DNA of 64,000 bases from Archangium sp. (GTDB taxonomy: Bacteria > Myxococcota > Myxococcia > Myxococcales > Myxococcaceae). Location of the stretch: NCBI GenBank assembly GCA_030681645.1, contig JAUXRX010000002.1:310001-374000 (forward strand), read 5' to 3'. The notes under the pieces were generated by a model. It did not search any database. It was not told the origin of the DNA and saw only the letters and a program-made list of their open reading frames with translations. Every line of letters begins with the position of its first letter. The stretch's first letter is position 1. Below are positions 54,034-62,939 of this stretch, piece by piece. Made by a program: the position numbers and the translations under genes.

Positions 54034-56760
54034 ATGTCGGAGCTGCCGCGAGTTTCCACGGAGGTCACACCTCCCCCTCCACCTGCACCTGGAAAGGCGT
54101 TCACCCGCTTCCACGAGCGGTTGATGGCCGAAGAGCTGACCGGAAAGGTCGCTGACGGGCAGGCGCGCGTGATGCGCGCGGTGGCCGAGGCGAAGGTCGA
54201 CCTGAACCCGCACCAGCTCGAGGCGGCGGTGTTCGCGATGGAATCGCTCTCGCGGGGCGGCTGCATGCTGGCGGACGAGGTGGGCCTCGGGAAGACGATC
54301 GAAGCGGGCATCGTGCTGGCGCAGCTGGCGAGCGAAGGAAAGCAGCGCATGCTGGTGCTCGCGCCGGCCACGCTGCGCTCGCAGTGGCAGCAGGAGCTGA
54401 AAGAGAAGTTCGATCTCGACTCGATGATCGTCGACGGGCGCACGGTGCGCGCCACGGGCAACGCGTTCGATCAGCCGGTGCCGGTGGTGATCGCCAGCCA
54501 CCCGTTCGCCGCGTTCCGCCAGGAGCTGGTCTCGCAGATCAACTGGGACCTGGTGGTGATCGACGAGGCGCACCGCCTGCGCAACGCGCACAAGCCCGGC
54601 AACAAGATGGGCAAGGCGCTCAAGGCGGGGCTGGGCAAGTCGCCGCGCCTGCTGCTCACCGCCACGCCCCTGCAGAACGCGATGACCGAGCTGTTCGGGC
54701 TCATGTCGCTGATCGACGAGGCCATTCTCGGGCCCGAGGAAGCGTTCCGCGCGCACTTCCCCATCGACCCCGAGCACGGCGGGCTGACCGACCAGGGGCA
54801 GAAGGAAATCCGCGCCCGCATCGCCCCGGTGGTGCAGCGCACGCTGCGGCGCCAGGTGCGCGAGTACGTGAAGTACACGAACCGCCGCTCGGTGGTGGAA
54901 GACTTCACCCCGCTCCCCGAGGAGCACGCGCTCTACGAGGACGTGAGCGAATACCTGCGCCGCAACGAGTGCTCGGCGATCGAGCCGGGCAAGCGCACGC
55001 TGCTGACGATGGTGTACCGGAAGCTGCTCGCTTCCTCGACGTACGCGATCGCGCCCACCCTGCGGAAGCTGTCGGAGACGCTCGAGGCGCGCCTCGAGGC
55101 CACCAAGCTGGGCAAGCAGGCCACCGCGCTGCTCTTCGAGCCCGAAGAGGCGAAACACTTCTCGGAAGAAGCCGAGGACTGGGAAGAGGCGCCCCGGAAG
55201 AGCAAGAACGAGCTGGCGAACATGCAGCGCGAGGTGTGGGAGCTGCGGCAGTTCGCGGACCGCGCCGAGGCGATCAAGGTGAACAGCAAGGGTGAGGCGC
55301 TCAAGCGCTCGCTCGATCGCGTGTTCACCGTGGCGCGCGCGCACCAGTGGCCCGAGAAGGCCGTCATCTTCACCGAGAGCAAGCGCACGCTCGAGTACCT
55401 GTACACGCTGCTGTCCGAGCACGGCTGGGCGGGGAAGATCTGCAAGCTCACCGGTGACGCCGGTACGCCCGAGGCCCGGCGCGACCTGGTGCGGCAGTTC
55501 AGGGACGAGGCGCAGATCCTCCTCATGACCGAGGCGGGCGCCGAGGGGCTCAACCTCCAGTTCTGCAACCTGGTGGTGAACTACGACCTGCCGTGGAACC
55601 CGCAGCGCGTGGAGCAGCGCATCGGCCGGTGCCACCGCTACGGCCAGCAGCGCGACGTGCTGGTGCTCAACTTCTTGAACCGCAGCAACGCGGCCGACGC
55701 GCGGCTGTACGAGCTGCTCGAGCGGAAGCTGAACCTGTTCGACGGCGTCTTCGGGGCGTCCGACGAGATCCTCGGGGCGCTGGAGAGCGGCGTCGACTTC
55801 GAGAAGCGGGTGCTCGAGATCTACCAGTCGTGCCGGCTGCCCGAGGAGATCAACGCCGCGTTCGACGCGCTGCGGAAGGACCTCGAGAGCCGCATCGACC
55901 AGAAGATGATGGAGACGCGCGCCACGCTGATCGAGAAGTTCGACGGCGACGTGCGCAAGAAGCTGCGGGTGGCCAGCGACGCGGCGCGCGAGGCGGTGAG
56001 CAAGCGCAAGCTGGCCGAGAAGAACTTCACCGGCTCGGTGCTGGGCACGGCCGCGGTTGGGCGCCGCCAGCTCGCGCTCGCAGCCAAAGAAGTTCGCGCC
56101 CGCACCAACGACGCGGTCACCACGCTGGTGCTCGACGGCTCGACGCTGCCGGCGAAGCTGGGGCACCTCCAGGGCAAGGAGGGCTGGTGGTACGCGTACC
56201 GGTTCGAGCTGACGGGCCTCAAGCCCGAAGAGCGCCTGGTGCACATCGTGTGCACGAAGTACGGCGAGAGCTTCCGGGTGGTGCCGTGGACCGACGCCGA
56301 GGTGCTGCCGCGGGCGACCGCGCGTGAAGAGAACACCCGCACCCCGCCGCCCAACCTGCCCACGCTGGAGCACGAGAAGGCGTTGATGGCGGTGAAGGAC
56401 GAGCTGACGCGGGTGGCCGAGCGCCGCAACATGCTCGAGCTCGACGCCGCGAAGGACCGCGCGGATCGCTTCGCCGAAGACTGCTTGTTCTCCCCCCGCC
56501 AGCAGGTCGAGCGCTCGCACGGTGAGTGGGAAGCGGCGCGCAAGCTGGTGCTGGAGGTCGAAGATCCGACCGAGCGGGTGAAGGCGCGCGCCACGGCCGA
56601 GCGGCTCGAGCGCGAGTACCGGCGCAAGCTGCAGCAACTGCGGCAGGCGGAAGACGCGAAGTACGCCGAGAAGGACCGCACGCTGGCGGCGCTGGCCCTG
56701 AAGGCGAAGGTGGTGACCAACCGCAGCCTGGTGGCGTCGTCCTACTTCTGGATCGATTAA
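54034..56760 (+). CDS. SNF2-family DNA-dependent ATPase/helicase, 908 aa
   Basis: The two RecA-like lobes are complete: Walker A in CMLADEVGLGKTIEAG (about residues 77-92), motif II DEAH (177-180), LLLTATPLQNAMTELFGLMS, and in lobe 2 KAVIFTESKRTLEYLYTLLS, LLMTEAGAEGLNLQFC, VEQRIGRCHRYGQQRDV (about 527-545). The domain is followed by about 350 residues of charged helical sequence with coiled-coil character (ARATAERLEREYRRKLQQLR). This is the RapA/HepA-like branch of SNF2. Enzymes of this family remodel protein-DNA complexes. No methyltransferase or other defence gene is next to it, so it stands alone. The ATG at 54034 (MSELPRVS) is chosen over a GTG 30 bases upstream. Confidence 0.93.
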   Translation: MSELPRVSTEVTPPPPPAPGKAFTRFHERLMAEELTGKVADGQARVMRAVAEAKVDLNPHQLEAAVFAMESLSRGGCMLADEVGLGKTIEAGIVLAQLASEGKQRMLVLAPATLRSQWQQELKEKFDLDSMIVDGRTVRATGNAFDQPVPVVIASHPFAAFRQELVSQINWDLVVIDEAHRLRNAHKPGNKMGKALKAGLGKSPRLLLTATPLQNAMTELFGLMSLIDEAILGPEEAFRAHFPIDPEHGGLTDQGQKEIRARIAPVVQRTLRRQVREYVKYTNRRSVVEDFTPLPEEHALYEDVSEYLRRNECSAIEPGKRTLLTMVYRKLLASSTYAIAPTLRKLSETLEARLEATKLGKQATALLFEPEEAKHFSEEAEDWEEAPRKSKNELANMQREVWELRQFADRAEAIKVNSKGEALKRSLDRVFTVARAHQWPEKAVIFTESKRTLEYLYTLLSEHGWAGKICKLTGDAGTPEARRDLVRQFRDEAQILLMTEAGAEGLNLQFCNLVVNYDLPWNPQRVEQRIGRCHRYGQQRDVLVLNFLNRSNAADARLYELLERKLNLFDGVFGASDEILGALESGVDFEKRVLEIYQSCRLPEEINAAFDALRKDLESRIDQKMMETRATLIEKFDGDVRKKLRVASDAAREAVSKRKLAEKNFTGSVLGTAAVGRRQLALAAKEVRARTNDAVTTLVLDGSTLPAKLGHLQGKEGWWYAYRFELTGLKPEERLVHIVCTKYGESFRVVPWTDAEVLPRATAREENTRTPPPNLPTLEHEKALMAVKDELTRVAERRNMLELDAAKDRADRFAEDCLFSPRQQVERSHGEWEAARKLVLEVEDPTERVKARATAERLEREYRRKLQQLRQAEDAKYAEKDRTLAALALKAKVVTNRSLVASSYFWID

Positions 56761-56762
56761 TG

Positions 56763-56807
56763 GTCTCCCTCTCCCCGCAAGCGGGGAGAGGGTCGGGGTG
56801 AGGGGCT
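56763..56807. repeat. Dispersed palindromic repeat, family A, copy 10
   Basis: GTCTCCCTCTCCCCGCAAGC then GGGGAGAGGGTCGGGGTGAG. It lies between the SNF2 stop and the convergent thioesterase stop. Confidence 0.88.
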
Positions 56808-57222
56808 AGCCCTCGAGCCGTTCCACTGCCGCCCTGAGAGCCGCAGGCACCACGATCTTCTGCCCCGACCCATCGAGCACCACCACCACACCCTCGCCCT
56901 CAGCACACAACCCAAGCGACGCGCTGGTGGCCCGATACCCCATGGTGAAGCTGCTGTTCCCAAACCGCGTGACGGTGGCCTCCAGAGTCACGGTGTCGGG
57001 ATACGTGACGGGCTTCCTGAAGTCGACGGTGGCGCGGGCAAGAATGGGAACCCACGGGCTCACGTCCCCTGCCCCGACGCTCATGGCGATCTTCTCGAAG
57101 TACGCGATGCGCGCCGACTCGAACCAGCGCAGGTAGTTCGCGTTGTTCACGTGCCCGAACGCGTCCATCTCGCCCCACGCGACGCGGTGCTCCAGCTTCA
57201 CCGGAAAGCTCCCGAGCGCCAC
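56806..57222 (-). CDS. Acyl-CoA thioesterase, 4HBT family, 138 aa
   Basis: The hot-dog-fold pattern is HRVAWGEMDAFGHVNNANYL (catalytic Asp of the DxxGHVNNA motif), RYWFESARIAYFEKI-type RWFESARIAYFEKIAMSVGA, RATVDFRKPVTYPDTVTLEA, and the C-terminal VVVVLDGSGQKIVVPAALRA. It belongs to the thioesterase group that removes CoA from acyl-CoA, distinct from the YbgC-like one at 50623. The start is GTG at 57222; the lipid kinase gene stops 1 base upstream, so they are co-transcribed. Confidence 0.93.
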   Translation of the reverse strand: MALGSFPVKLEHRVAWGEMDAFGHVNNANYLRWFESARIAYFEKIAMSVGAGDVSPWVPILARATVDFRKPVTYPDTVTLEATVTRFGNSSFTMGYRATSASLGLCAEGEGVVVVLDGSGQKIVVPAALRAAVERLEG

Positions 57223-57223
57223 G

Positions 57224-58141
57224 TCAGACCTTGAGGCGGATCGCCGAGGGGAGGATCGTCATCGTGCACGGCAGCAGGCCCGGCTGCTCGCCGTCGCAGT
57301 CGATGAGCACCTTCTCGTCGCTCTCCGCCACGACCTTCTTCGCCCGGACGATGCGCGTGCCCTTCCACTTCACGTGCGCGCCCGAATAGATGCTCTTGCT
57401 GCGCACCACGAAGTCGGTGAGGCCGTAGCCCGACCAGATCACCACGTCGAACAGCCCGTCGCTCACGTCGGCGTCCGGCGCGACCTTCATGCCGCCGCCG
57501 AAGTACTTCCCGTTGGCGACCGAGAGGGTGGTGACCATCACCTCCTCGAGCGGCTTGTCGTCGAGGGTCAGCCGCACGCGCTGGTCCTTGTACTTCGTCA
57601 TCGCCTTGAGCGAGCCGAGCATGAACGACACGGTGCCGCCGAGCGCCTTGGAGGTGCGGTTGACCTCGAGGTCCACCAGCCCTGACACGCCGAAGCTGCA
57701 GATGTTGGCGAAGTACCGGGTCTGCTGCTTGCCGTCGTGCCCGAGGAAATCGAGGCGCCCCACGTCGAAGGGCCGGGTGTCCGGCGTCTTGAGCCGGCGG
57801 ATCGCCGCGTCGGAGTCGAGATCCCAATCGAAGGTCTTCCGGAAGTCGCCGCCCGTGCCGCGCGGCAACACGCCCAGCGCGGCGTTGGGGTTGAGCACCT
57901 TCCCGTCCTCGAAGAACCCGTTGACCACCTCGTTGATGGTGCCGTCACCGCCGCAGGCCACGATGCAGTCGTAGCCGCTCTTGATCGCGCTGCGCGTGAT
58001 GTGCACGGCGTCGAGGGGGCCCTTGGTGAACTCCACGCCGAAGTCCGACAGCGTGCGCGCGATGCTCGCGGCGAGCTCGGCCCAGCGCCGGCCGGTCGCG
58101 CCGTTGGCGCTCTTCGGGTTCACGACGAAGAAGGTCTTCAT
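57224..58141 (-). CDS. Diacylglycerol/lipid kinase family protein (YegS/BmrU type), 305 aa
   Basis: The N-terminal Rossmann-like domain carries VVNPKSANGATGRRWAELA and the nucleotide site CIVACGGDGTINEVVNGFFE (GGDGT at 64-68), then GVLPRGTGGDFRKTF. The C-terminal beta-rich domain has KVAPDADVSDGLFDVVIWSG and CDGEQPGLLPCTMTILPSAI. This is a soluble ATP-dependent lipid kinase of the YegS/DgkB type, using diacylglycerol or related lipids. The window also has a separate DgkA-type kinase at 12715. It sits between the thioesterase and the Fe-S protein of the oxidase operon, on the same strand, which links it to lipid metabolism by context. Confidence 0.95.
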   Translation of the reverse strand: MKTFFVVNPKSANGATGRRWAELAASIARTLSDFGVEFTKGPLDAVHITRSAIKSGYDCIVACGGDGTINEVVNGFFEDGKVLNPNAALGVLPRGTGGDFRKTFDWDLDSDAAIRRLKTPDTRPFDVGRLDFLGHDGKQQTRYFANICSFGVSGLVDLEVNRTSKALGGTVSFMLGSLKAMTKYKDQRVRLTLDDKPLEEVMVTTLSVANGKYFGGGMKVAPDADVSDGLFDVVIWSGYGLTDFVVRSKSIYSGAHVKWKGTRIVRAKKVVAESDEKVLIDCDGEQPGLLPCTMTILPSAIRLKV

Positions 58142-58146
58142 GGTCT

Positions 58147-59235
58147 CTAAGACTCCACCCAGCGGCGAAGCAGCGCCATCAGATCGTAGGACTTCTTCCC
58201 CGCGCGTTCGAACATTCGCTTCGAGGTCGGGCACGCCGTCACCACCTTGATGTCCTGCTCGGGAGCGACCTCCATGGCCTGGCGCCGGGCCACCTCCACC
58301 GCGACCTCGGGCATGGTGCGCGGCAGGAGCCCACCACCGCCGGAGCAGCCACCCTCCGAGCGGATCGAGGCCGCCTCGTGCACCGCGAAGACCGCGCGAG
58401 ACAACAGCTTGCGCGGCTGGTCGTACTGTCCCAGCCCGCGACCGAGATGACAGGCGTCGTGGTACCCGACCGTCTCGGGCAGCTCCGGCTTCTGCGGCGC
58501 GTGGCTCAGGTTCTCCTCGAGCACCTCCACCACCGTGCGCACGTTCGTCTTCAGCTGCACGCCGAACTCCGGGTACACGACCTTGAAGGTGTAGGCGCAG
58601 CCCGGGTCGAGCACGGCGAGCTCGGGCACCGACTCGAGCGCCGCCGCGTTCGCCCGGGCGTGATCGCGGAACGCGTCATGAGAGCCGGCCGCGTAGAGCG
58701 GGTAGCCGCAGCACCGCGAGGCCATGCGCGAGACGCCCATGGGCGCGCCGAACGCCTTCGACACGACGATGGTGTCTTCGATCAACTGCGGCGCCTTCAC
58801 CAGCGAGCTGCACCCGGGAAAGAGCGGGTAGCGCACCGGCGTCTCGCTGCGCCACGAGGCCACCAGCGCGGCCAGCTCGGGACCGAACGGGTTCTGGGCC
58901 TGGGTGAAGGTGGACAGGGTGGACGCCGCGCCCTTCGGCTGGTTGCCGCTCTTCACCGTCTGTTCACGCACGGCGAACAATGCCGGCCCCACCGTGTTCT
59001 CGTGCTTGCAGAAGCTCTTGCAGCGCCCACACCCGGTGCAGGCGTGCACGGCCCTGGCGGTGCTGTCGTCGAGCTCGCGCTTGCCCGTGGCGACCAGGTG
59101 CGCGGCCGTCATCTTTCCCCAGGTGGACAGCGACTCGGTGTGCGTGGCCTCGGACACCGGACAGGAGAAGCGGCACAGCTTGGGGCAAAAGGCGCAGTAG
59201 GTGTACGCCTGCTCGTGGCGGTCCATCGCGCTCAC
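58147..59235 (-). CDS. (Fe-S)-binding oxidoreductase subunit (GlcF/GlpC-like), 362 aa
   Basis: Two [4Fe-4S] clusters are encoded: TYCAFCPKLCRFSCPV and ACTGCGRCKSFCKH near residues 10-30 and 65-78. Two CCG-type domains follow: PLFPGCSSLVK with SRCCGYPLYAAG, and GYHDACHLGRG with GGCSGGGGLLPRTM. The layout is that of GlcF, GlpC and other electron-transferring subunits of glycolate, D-lactate and glycerol 3-phosphate oxidases. It is cytoplasmic or membrane-associated. I choose the GTG at 59235, which overlaps the FAD-subunit stop as GTGA. ATG at 59226 is an alternative start. It passes electrons from the FAD subunits to quinone (inference). Confidence 0.94.
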   Translation of the reverse strand: MSAMDRHEQAYTYCAFCPKLCRFSCPVSEATHTESLSTWGKMTAAHLVATGKRELDDSTARAVHACTGCGRCKSFCKHENTVGPALFAVREQTVKSGNQPKGAASTLSTFTQAQNPFGPELAALVASWRSETPVRYPLFPGCSSLVKAPQLIEDTIVVSKAFGAPMGVSRMASRCCGYPLYAAGSHDAFRDHARANAAALESVPELAVLDPGCAYTFKVVYPEFGVQLKTNVRTVVEVLEENLSHAPQKPELPETVGYHDACHLGRGLGQYDQPRKLLSRAVFAVHEAASIRSEGGCSGGGGLLPRTMPEVAVEVARRQAMEVAPEQDIKVVTACPTSKRMFERAGKKSYDLMALLRRWVES

Positions 59236-60218
59236 GGGGCGCCTCCGAAGACGCCGCGCGCGTCGAGGGCGAGCAGGCGCCCGCCCAGCGAGGTCCAACC
59301 GGTCGGCTCGTTCAAAGGCACTCCCTCGACGTCACCGCGCGCCACCACGGTGGTCAGCGACAACCGGAACAGCTGCAGCGCCCGGCCCTGCTCCAGCGAC
59401 GCGCGCACGGCGTCCCAGGTGCTCTCGTGTTCGACCGACACCGGCCCCTCGCGCTCGGCCTCGCCCGCGCCGCGGCCACCCGCCTCTTCCACGCAGCGCG
59501 AGAGCAGCTCGCGGTCGCGTTCCACGCTGCCCACGCTCGCGGCCCAGCGCACCTCGGCCAGCACCCGCCCCGACTTCGAGTCGGCGTGCACCCGCCAGGG
59601 CCAGAACCCTTCCGCCAGGCAACGCTGCATCGCCGAGACGAAGGCCTGCGCCGAGGGGAAGCTGAAGGCGACGCGCACGTCGCGCTCGGGGAAAGGCATG
59701 CACCGCACCACGGCGCGGGTGACGAGGGCCATGCGTCCATCGGCGCCGAGCACGAGCGCGCTCAGATCGGGCCCCGCGGCGCTGCGGGGCGCGCGCGAGG
59801 TCTCGAGGCGGCGGCCGTCGGCGGTGATGGCGGTGAGCGAGGTGCAGACCGGCTCCAGCCGCCCCCCGGGGATGGAGCGGAGCCCCGCGTAGGGCCCTTC
59901 GAGGAACTCCCCCAGGCGCAAGGACATCGCCGCCGGGGAGAGGGGACCCACGGTGAGCCGGTGCGGCTTGAGGTGGGCGTCGAGGTCCTTCAGCACCACG
60001 CCGGCGCCGGCGCCCACGGTCATCGACTCGGCGGCGACCAGCTCGATCACGTCGAGCCGCGCGCGGGACAGCGCGATGTCGCGGTGCAGGGCCACGCGGC
60101 GATCGGCCAGCACGTGCACCACCTCGGTCAGCTCGCGCTCGTCGCGGGGCTCTGCCACCAGCGCCCCATCGACGCGGCGCGCCCACGAGCCGAGCGCCGG
60201 TTGCTTCGAGGGGCTCAC
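59232..60218 (-). CDS. FAD-binding oxidoreductase subunit (GlcE-like), 328 aa
   Basis: The protein is a PCMH-type FAD-binding domain with short C-terminal part. AESMTVGAGAGVVLKDLDAH and LRLGEFLEGPYAGLRSIPGG with LGADGRMALVTRAVVRCMPF match GlcE, which has a reduced FAD domain and pairs with GlcD. It starts with GTG at 60218 and overlaps the FAD-linked oxidase gene. Substrate-binding residues are poorly conserved compared with GlcD. Its role is to hold the heterotrimer together (inference from GlcDEF). Confidence 0.88.
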   Translation of the reverse strand: MSPSKQPALGSWARRVDGALVAEPRDERELTEVVHVLADRRVALHRDIALSRARLDVIELVAAESMTVGAGAGVVLKDLDAHLKPHRLTVGPLSPAAMSLRLGEFLEGPYAGLRSIPGGRLEPVCTSLTAITADGRRLETSRAPRSAAGPDLSALVLGADGRMALVTRAVVRCMPFPERDVRVAFSFPSAQAFVSAMQRCLAEGFWPWRVHADSKSGRVLAEVRWAASVGSVERDRELLSRCVEEAGGRGAGEAEREGPVSVEHESTWDAVRASLEQGRALQLFRLSLTTVVARGDVEGVPLNEPTGWTSLGGRLLALDARGVFGGAP

Positions 60219-61771
60219 AGGCCGAGCTTCCCGGGGTTCATCACCCCATCGGGATCGAACACGCTCTTCACCGCGCGCAGGGCGTGACGGCCCTCGCCGA
60301 GGCTGTCCTGCAGCGCCTGGGCCTTGAGCAGCCCCACGCCGTGGTGATGGCTCACGTTGCCGCCTGCGCTCACCGCCGCCGCGAGCGCGCCACGCCAGAG
60401 CTGCTGGTAGCGATCTTCCATCGCCTCTTCCGATTCAGCCGAGCCGACGAAGGAGAAATACAGCGAGCACCCGTCGGCGTACGCGTGGCTGAAGTGACAG
60501 AGCACGAAGGCGAACTGCGAGGCGGCGGCGTGGACGCGCTCGTAGACCTGGTGCACCTGCTCCCAGGGCGCGGCGATCTCCATGGTGTCGGCGAAGGTGC
60601 CCGACTCGATCAGCCGCGACATCCGGTACGACACGTCGTAGCGCTTCTTGAACCAGGCGCGGCCGGGCGCCTCGCCCAGATCGTCCCCGCCGAGCTGGCG
60701 GCAGATCGCGGTGGCAGCGCGGTCTTCCGCTTCGGCCCGCGCGGGGTCGCCCTCGAACATGAGAATGAGCCGGCTGCGCGAGAACGCGCTCTGCAGCTTG
60801 TTCATCATCGAGGGCCGGCCCAGCGTCTGCTTCGTCACCTGGCGCATCAGCGCGGGGAAGATGGTGGTCTGCATCAGGCCCCGCAGCGAAGGCGGCACCG
60901 CGGGCTTCTTCACCCCGCCCTTCCCCACGAAGGCCGTGTCGAACGGATCGTACAGGCGCACCACGGCCGGCCGCAGCCCTTCGCGGAACACCAGCCTGAT
61001 CGCCTCGAGGCCCTTCACCACCGAGCCGAACTCGAAGCCGTGGAACACCCGGCCCTTCGGGTTGGGGAAGACGCGCAGCTTCGCGCCGGTGAACGCGCAC
61101 AGCGTGCCTTCCGAGCCGACGAGCAGCGGCGTGAGGTCGGGCCCGGAGAAAGGACGCTCGGGGGTCTGCAGCCGCTCGCCGGTGCCCAGCACCACGCGCG
61201 CCGACAGCACCATGTCTTCGATCTTTCCGTACTTGCTCGAGAACTGGCCCGCGCTGCGCGCCGCGAGCCACCCCCCGACGGTGCTGCACGCGATGGAAGA
61301 CGGGAAGTGACCCAGCGTCCACCCGCGGGAATTGAGCTTGCGCTCGAGCGTCTCACCGAGCACCCCGGCCCCGACCTCGACCGCGCGGTGCGCCGCGTCG
61401 ACCTCGCCGATCGAGTCGAAGCGCTTCAGGTCCATCGTCACGCCGCCGTTGATCGCCCAGGTGCCGCCGCACACGCCCGAGCCCGAGCCGTAGGGGATCA
61501 CGGCCAGCTTCCGCCGCCTCGCCAGCTTGATCACCTTGCTGACTTCGTCCTCGCTGCCGGGCCACACCACCGCGTCGGGCGGGGGCGGAATGCGGCCCTG
61601 GCGGATCCACAGCAGGGCCAACGGCCACAGATCGCGGGCGTAGCTGAGCCGGTCGAGATCGTCGGTCGAGGCCCTGCCGCCGACGGCCGCGAGCAGCTCG
61701 GGCTTCGCCTCGATCACCTGGGGCCGGGGCGGAGGCAGCTTGGCCGCAAGCACGGTCGGCAGGCGCGTCAT
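60215..61771 (-). CDS. FAD-linked oxidase (GlcD / alkyl-DHAP synthase-like), 518 aa
   Basis: The PCMH FAD-binding region is complete: PDAVVWPGSEDEVSKVIKLA, VIPYGSGSGVCGGTWAINGG, AAHRAVEVGAGVLGETLERK and SAGQFSSKYGKIEDMVLSAR. The C-terminal domain (about 245-518) has HFSHAYADGCSLYFSFVG and VSHHHGVGLLKAQALQDS; the HHHGVG pattern is found in alkyl-dihydroxyacetonephosphate synthases and close FAD-linked oxidases. Either glycolate/D-2-hydroxyacid oxidation or ether-lipid bond formation would fit. Next to it are GlcE- and GlcF-like subunits, a lipid kinase and a thioesterase, all in order on one strand with 4-base overlaps. Confidence 0.92.
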   Translation of the reverse strand: MTRLPTVLAAKLPPPRPQVIEAKPELLAAVGGRASTDDLDRLSYARDLWPLALLWIRQGRIPPPPDAVVWPGSEDEVSKVIKLARRRKLAVIPYGSGSGVCGGTWAINGGVTMDLKRFDSIGEVDAAHRAVEVGAGVLGETLERKLNSRGWTLGHFPSSIACSTVGGWLAARSAGQFSSKYGKIEDMVLSARVVLGTGERLQTPERPFSGPDLTPLLVGSEGTLCAFTGAKLRVFPNPKGRVFHGFEFGSVVKGLEAIRLVFREGLRPAVVRLYDPFDTAFVGKGGVKKPAVPPSLRGLMQTTIFPALMRQVTKQTLGRPSMMNKLQSAFSRSRLILMFEGDPARAEAEDRAATAICRQLGGDDLGEAPGRAWFKKRYDVSYRMSRLIESGTFADTMEIAAPWEQVHQVYERVHAAASQFAFVLCHFSHAYADGCSLYFSFVGSAESEEAMEDRYQQLWRGALAAAVSAGGNVSHHHGVGLLKAQALQDSLGEGRHALRAVKSVFDPDGVMNPGKLGL

Positions 61772-61859
61772 CAGGCGGCCGTTCTACCACTCCTGATCAG
61801 CGCCGATGGCACCGAAACCTTGCTCGACTGAGGGGGGCGCGGGGAATAGAGCGAAGGGC

Positions 61860-62939
61860 ATGGTGCGCCGTTTCCGTCGCAGCGCGATGGGCCTCCTGGC
61901 GGTCCTCGGCGCTCTCTTCTTCGCCGCGATGGGCGTGGGCTGCGCGTTGTCCGCACCGACCTGGAAGGGCTCGCCCAACGGACACTTCGACGGGGTGAAG
62001 TTCGTCTCGCCCGGTGGGCCGGAGCGGTTCCCCGACGGCGGCGGCGCGATCGGCTCGTTCTTCAAGTGGCAGCGTGAGAGCCAGCGCGGGCCCTGGGGCG
62101 CCTACCGCGAGGAGCCGTACGGCGCGCCCCCCCCACGCGAGGTGCCCCCCGGGGCGATGCGCGTCACCTTCATCAACCACGCCACCACGCTCATCCAGGC
62201 CGACGGCGTGAACGTGCTCACCGACCCCATCTATTCCGAGCGCGCGAGCCCCTTCGACTTCGTGGGCCCGAAGCGGGTGCGGCCTCCGGGCATCCGCTTC
62301 ACCGATCTCCCGCGCATCGACGCGGTGGTGATCTCGCACAACCACTACGATCACCTGAACCTGGCCACCCTGCGCCGCATCGCGGACACCTGGCCGGCCG
62401 TGCGCATCTTCGTGGGCCTGGGCACGAAGGCGTTCCTCGAAAGCAAGGGGCTCACCAACGTGGTCGAGCTCGACTGGTGGGACTCGCGCGAGCTGGGCGC
62501 CCTCACGGTGCGCAGCGTGCCCAACCAGCACTTCTCCAACCGGGGCCTCTTCGACCAGGACGGCACGCTGTGGACCGCGTGGGTGCTCGAGGGCAAGGGC
62601 GGCAAGGCGTACTTCGGCGGCGACACCGGCTACGGGCCGCACTTCAGGGCGGTGCACGAGAAGCTGGGCCCGATGCGGCTCGCCGTGTTGCCGATCGGCG
62701 CGTACCGCCCCGAGTGGTTCATGGGCCCGGTGCACATGTCACCGAAGGAAGCGGTGCAGGCCGCGCTCGATCTCCACGCCACGGTGGCGGTGCCGATGCA
62801 CTACGGCACCTTCCCCCTGGCCGACGACGGTGAAACCGAGGCGGTGGAGACGCTGAACGCCGCCCTCGCCGCGCAGCCCGCGCCCTTCGTCGTGCTGGGG
62901 TTTGGTGAAGGTCGTGATGTGCCGGAGGTACAACCGTGA
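61860..62939 (+). CDS. MBL-fold metal-dependent hydrolase (NAPE-PLD/UlaG-like), lipid-anchored or secreted, 359 aa
   Basis: An N-terminal hydrophobic segment (MGLLAVLGALFFAAMGVGCA, possible lipobox near GVGC) leads a metallo-beta-lactamase fold. Metal ligands are in VVISHNHYDHLNLA (HxHxDH); MRVTFINHATTLIQADGVNV and LTDPIYSERASPFDFVGPKR, HFSNRGLFDQDG and AYFGGDTGYGPHF match the N-acyl phosphatidylethanolamine phospholipase D-like and RomA group. The start at 61860 precedes VRRFRRS; other starts (61806, 61887) are possible. Its stop overlaps the next gene start as GTGA. It may cleave lipid phosphodiesters (inference). Confidence 0.88.
   Translation: MVRRFRRSAMGLLAVLGALFFAAMGVGCALSAPTWKGSPNGHFDGVKFVSPGGPERFPDGGGAIGSFFKWQRESQRGPWGAYREEPYGAPPPREVPPGAMRVTFINHATTLIQADGVNVLTDPIYSERASPFDFVGPKRVRPPGIRFTDLPRIDAVVISHNHYDHLNLATLRRIADTWPAVRIFVGLGTKAFLESKGLTNVVELDWWDSRELGALTVRSVPNQHFSNRGLFDQDGTLWTAWVLEGKGGKAYFGGDTGYGPHFRAVHEKLGPMRLAVLPIGAYRPEWFMGPVHMSPKEAVQAALDLHATVAVPMHYGTFPLADDGETEAVETLNAALAAQPAPFVVLGFGEGRDVPEVQP

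Noticed and set aside
54034-56760. SNF2 helicase as part of a DISARM defence system
   Set aside because: DISARM needs a methyltransferase plus DrmA/B/C genes. The neighbours here are a phosphatase unit and a lipid/oxidase operon.
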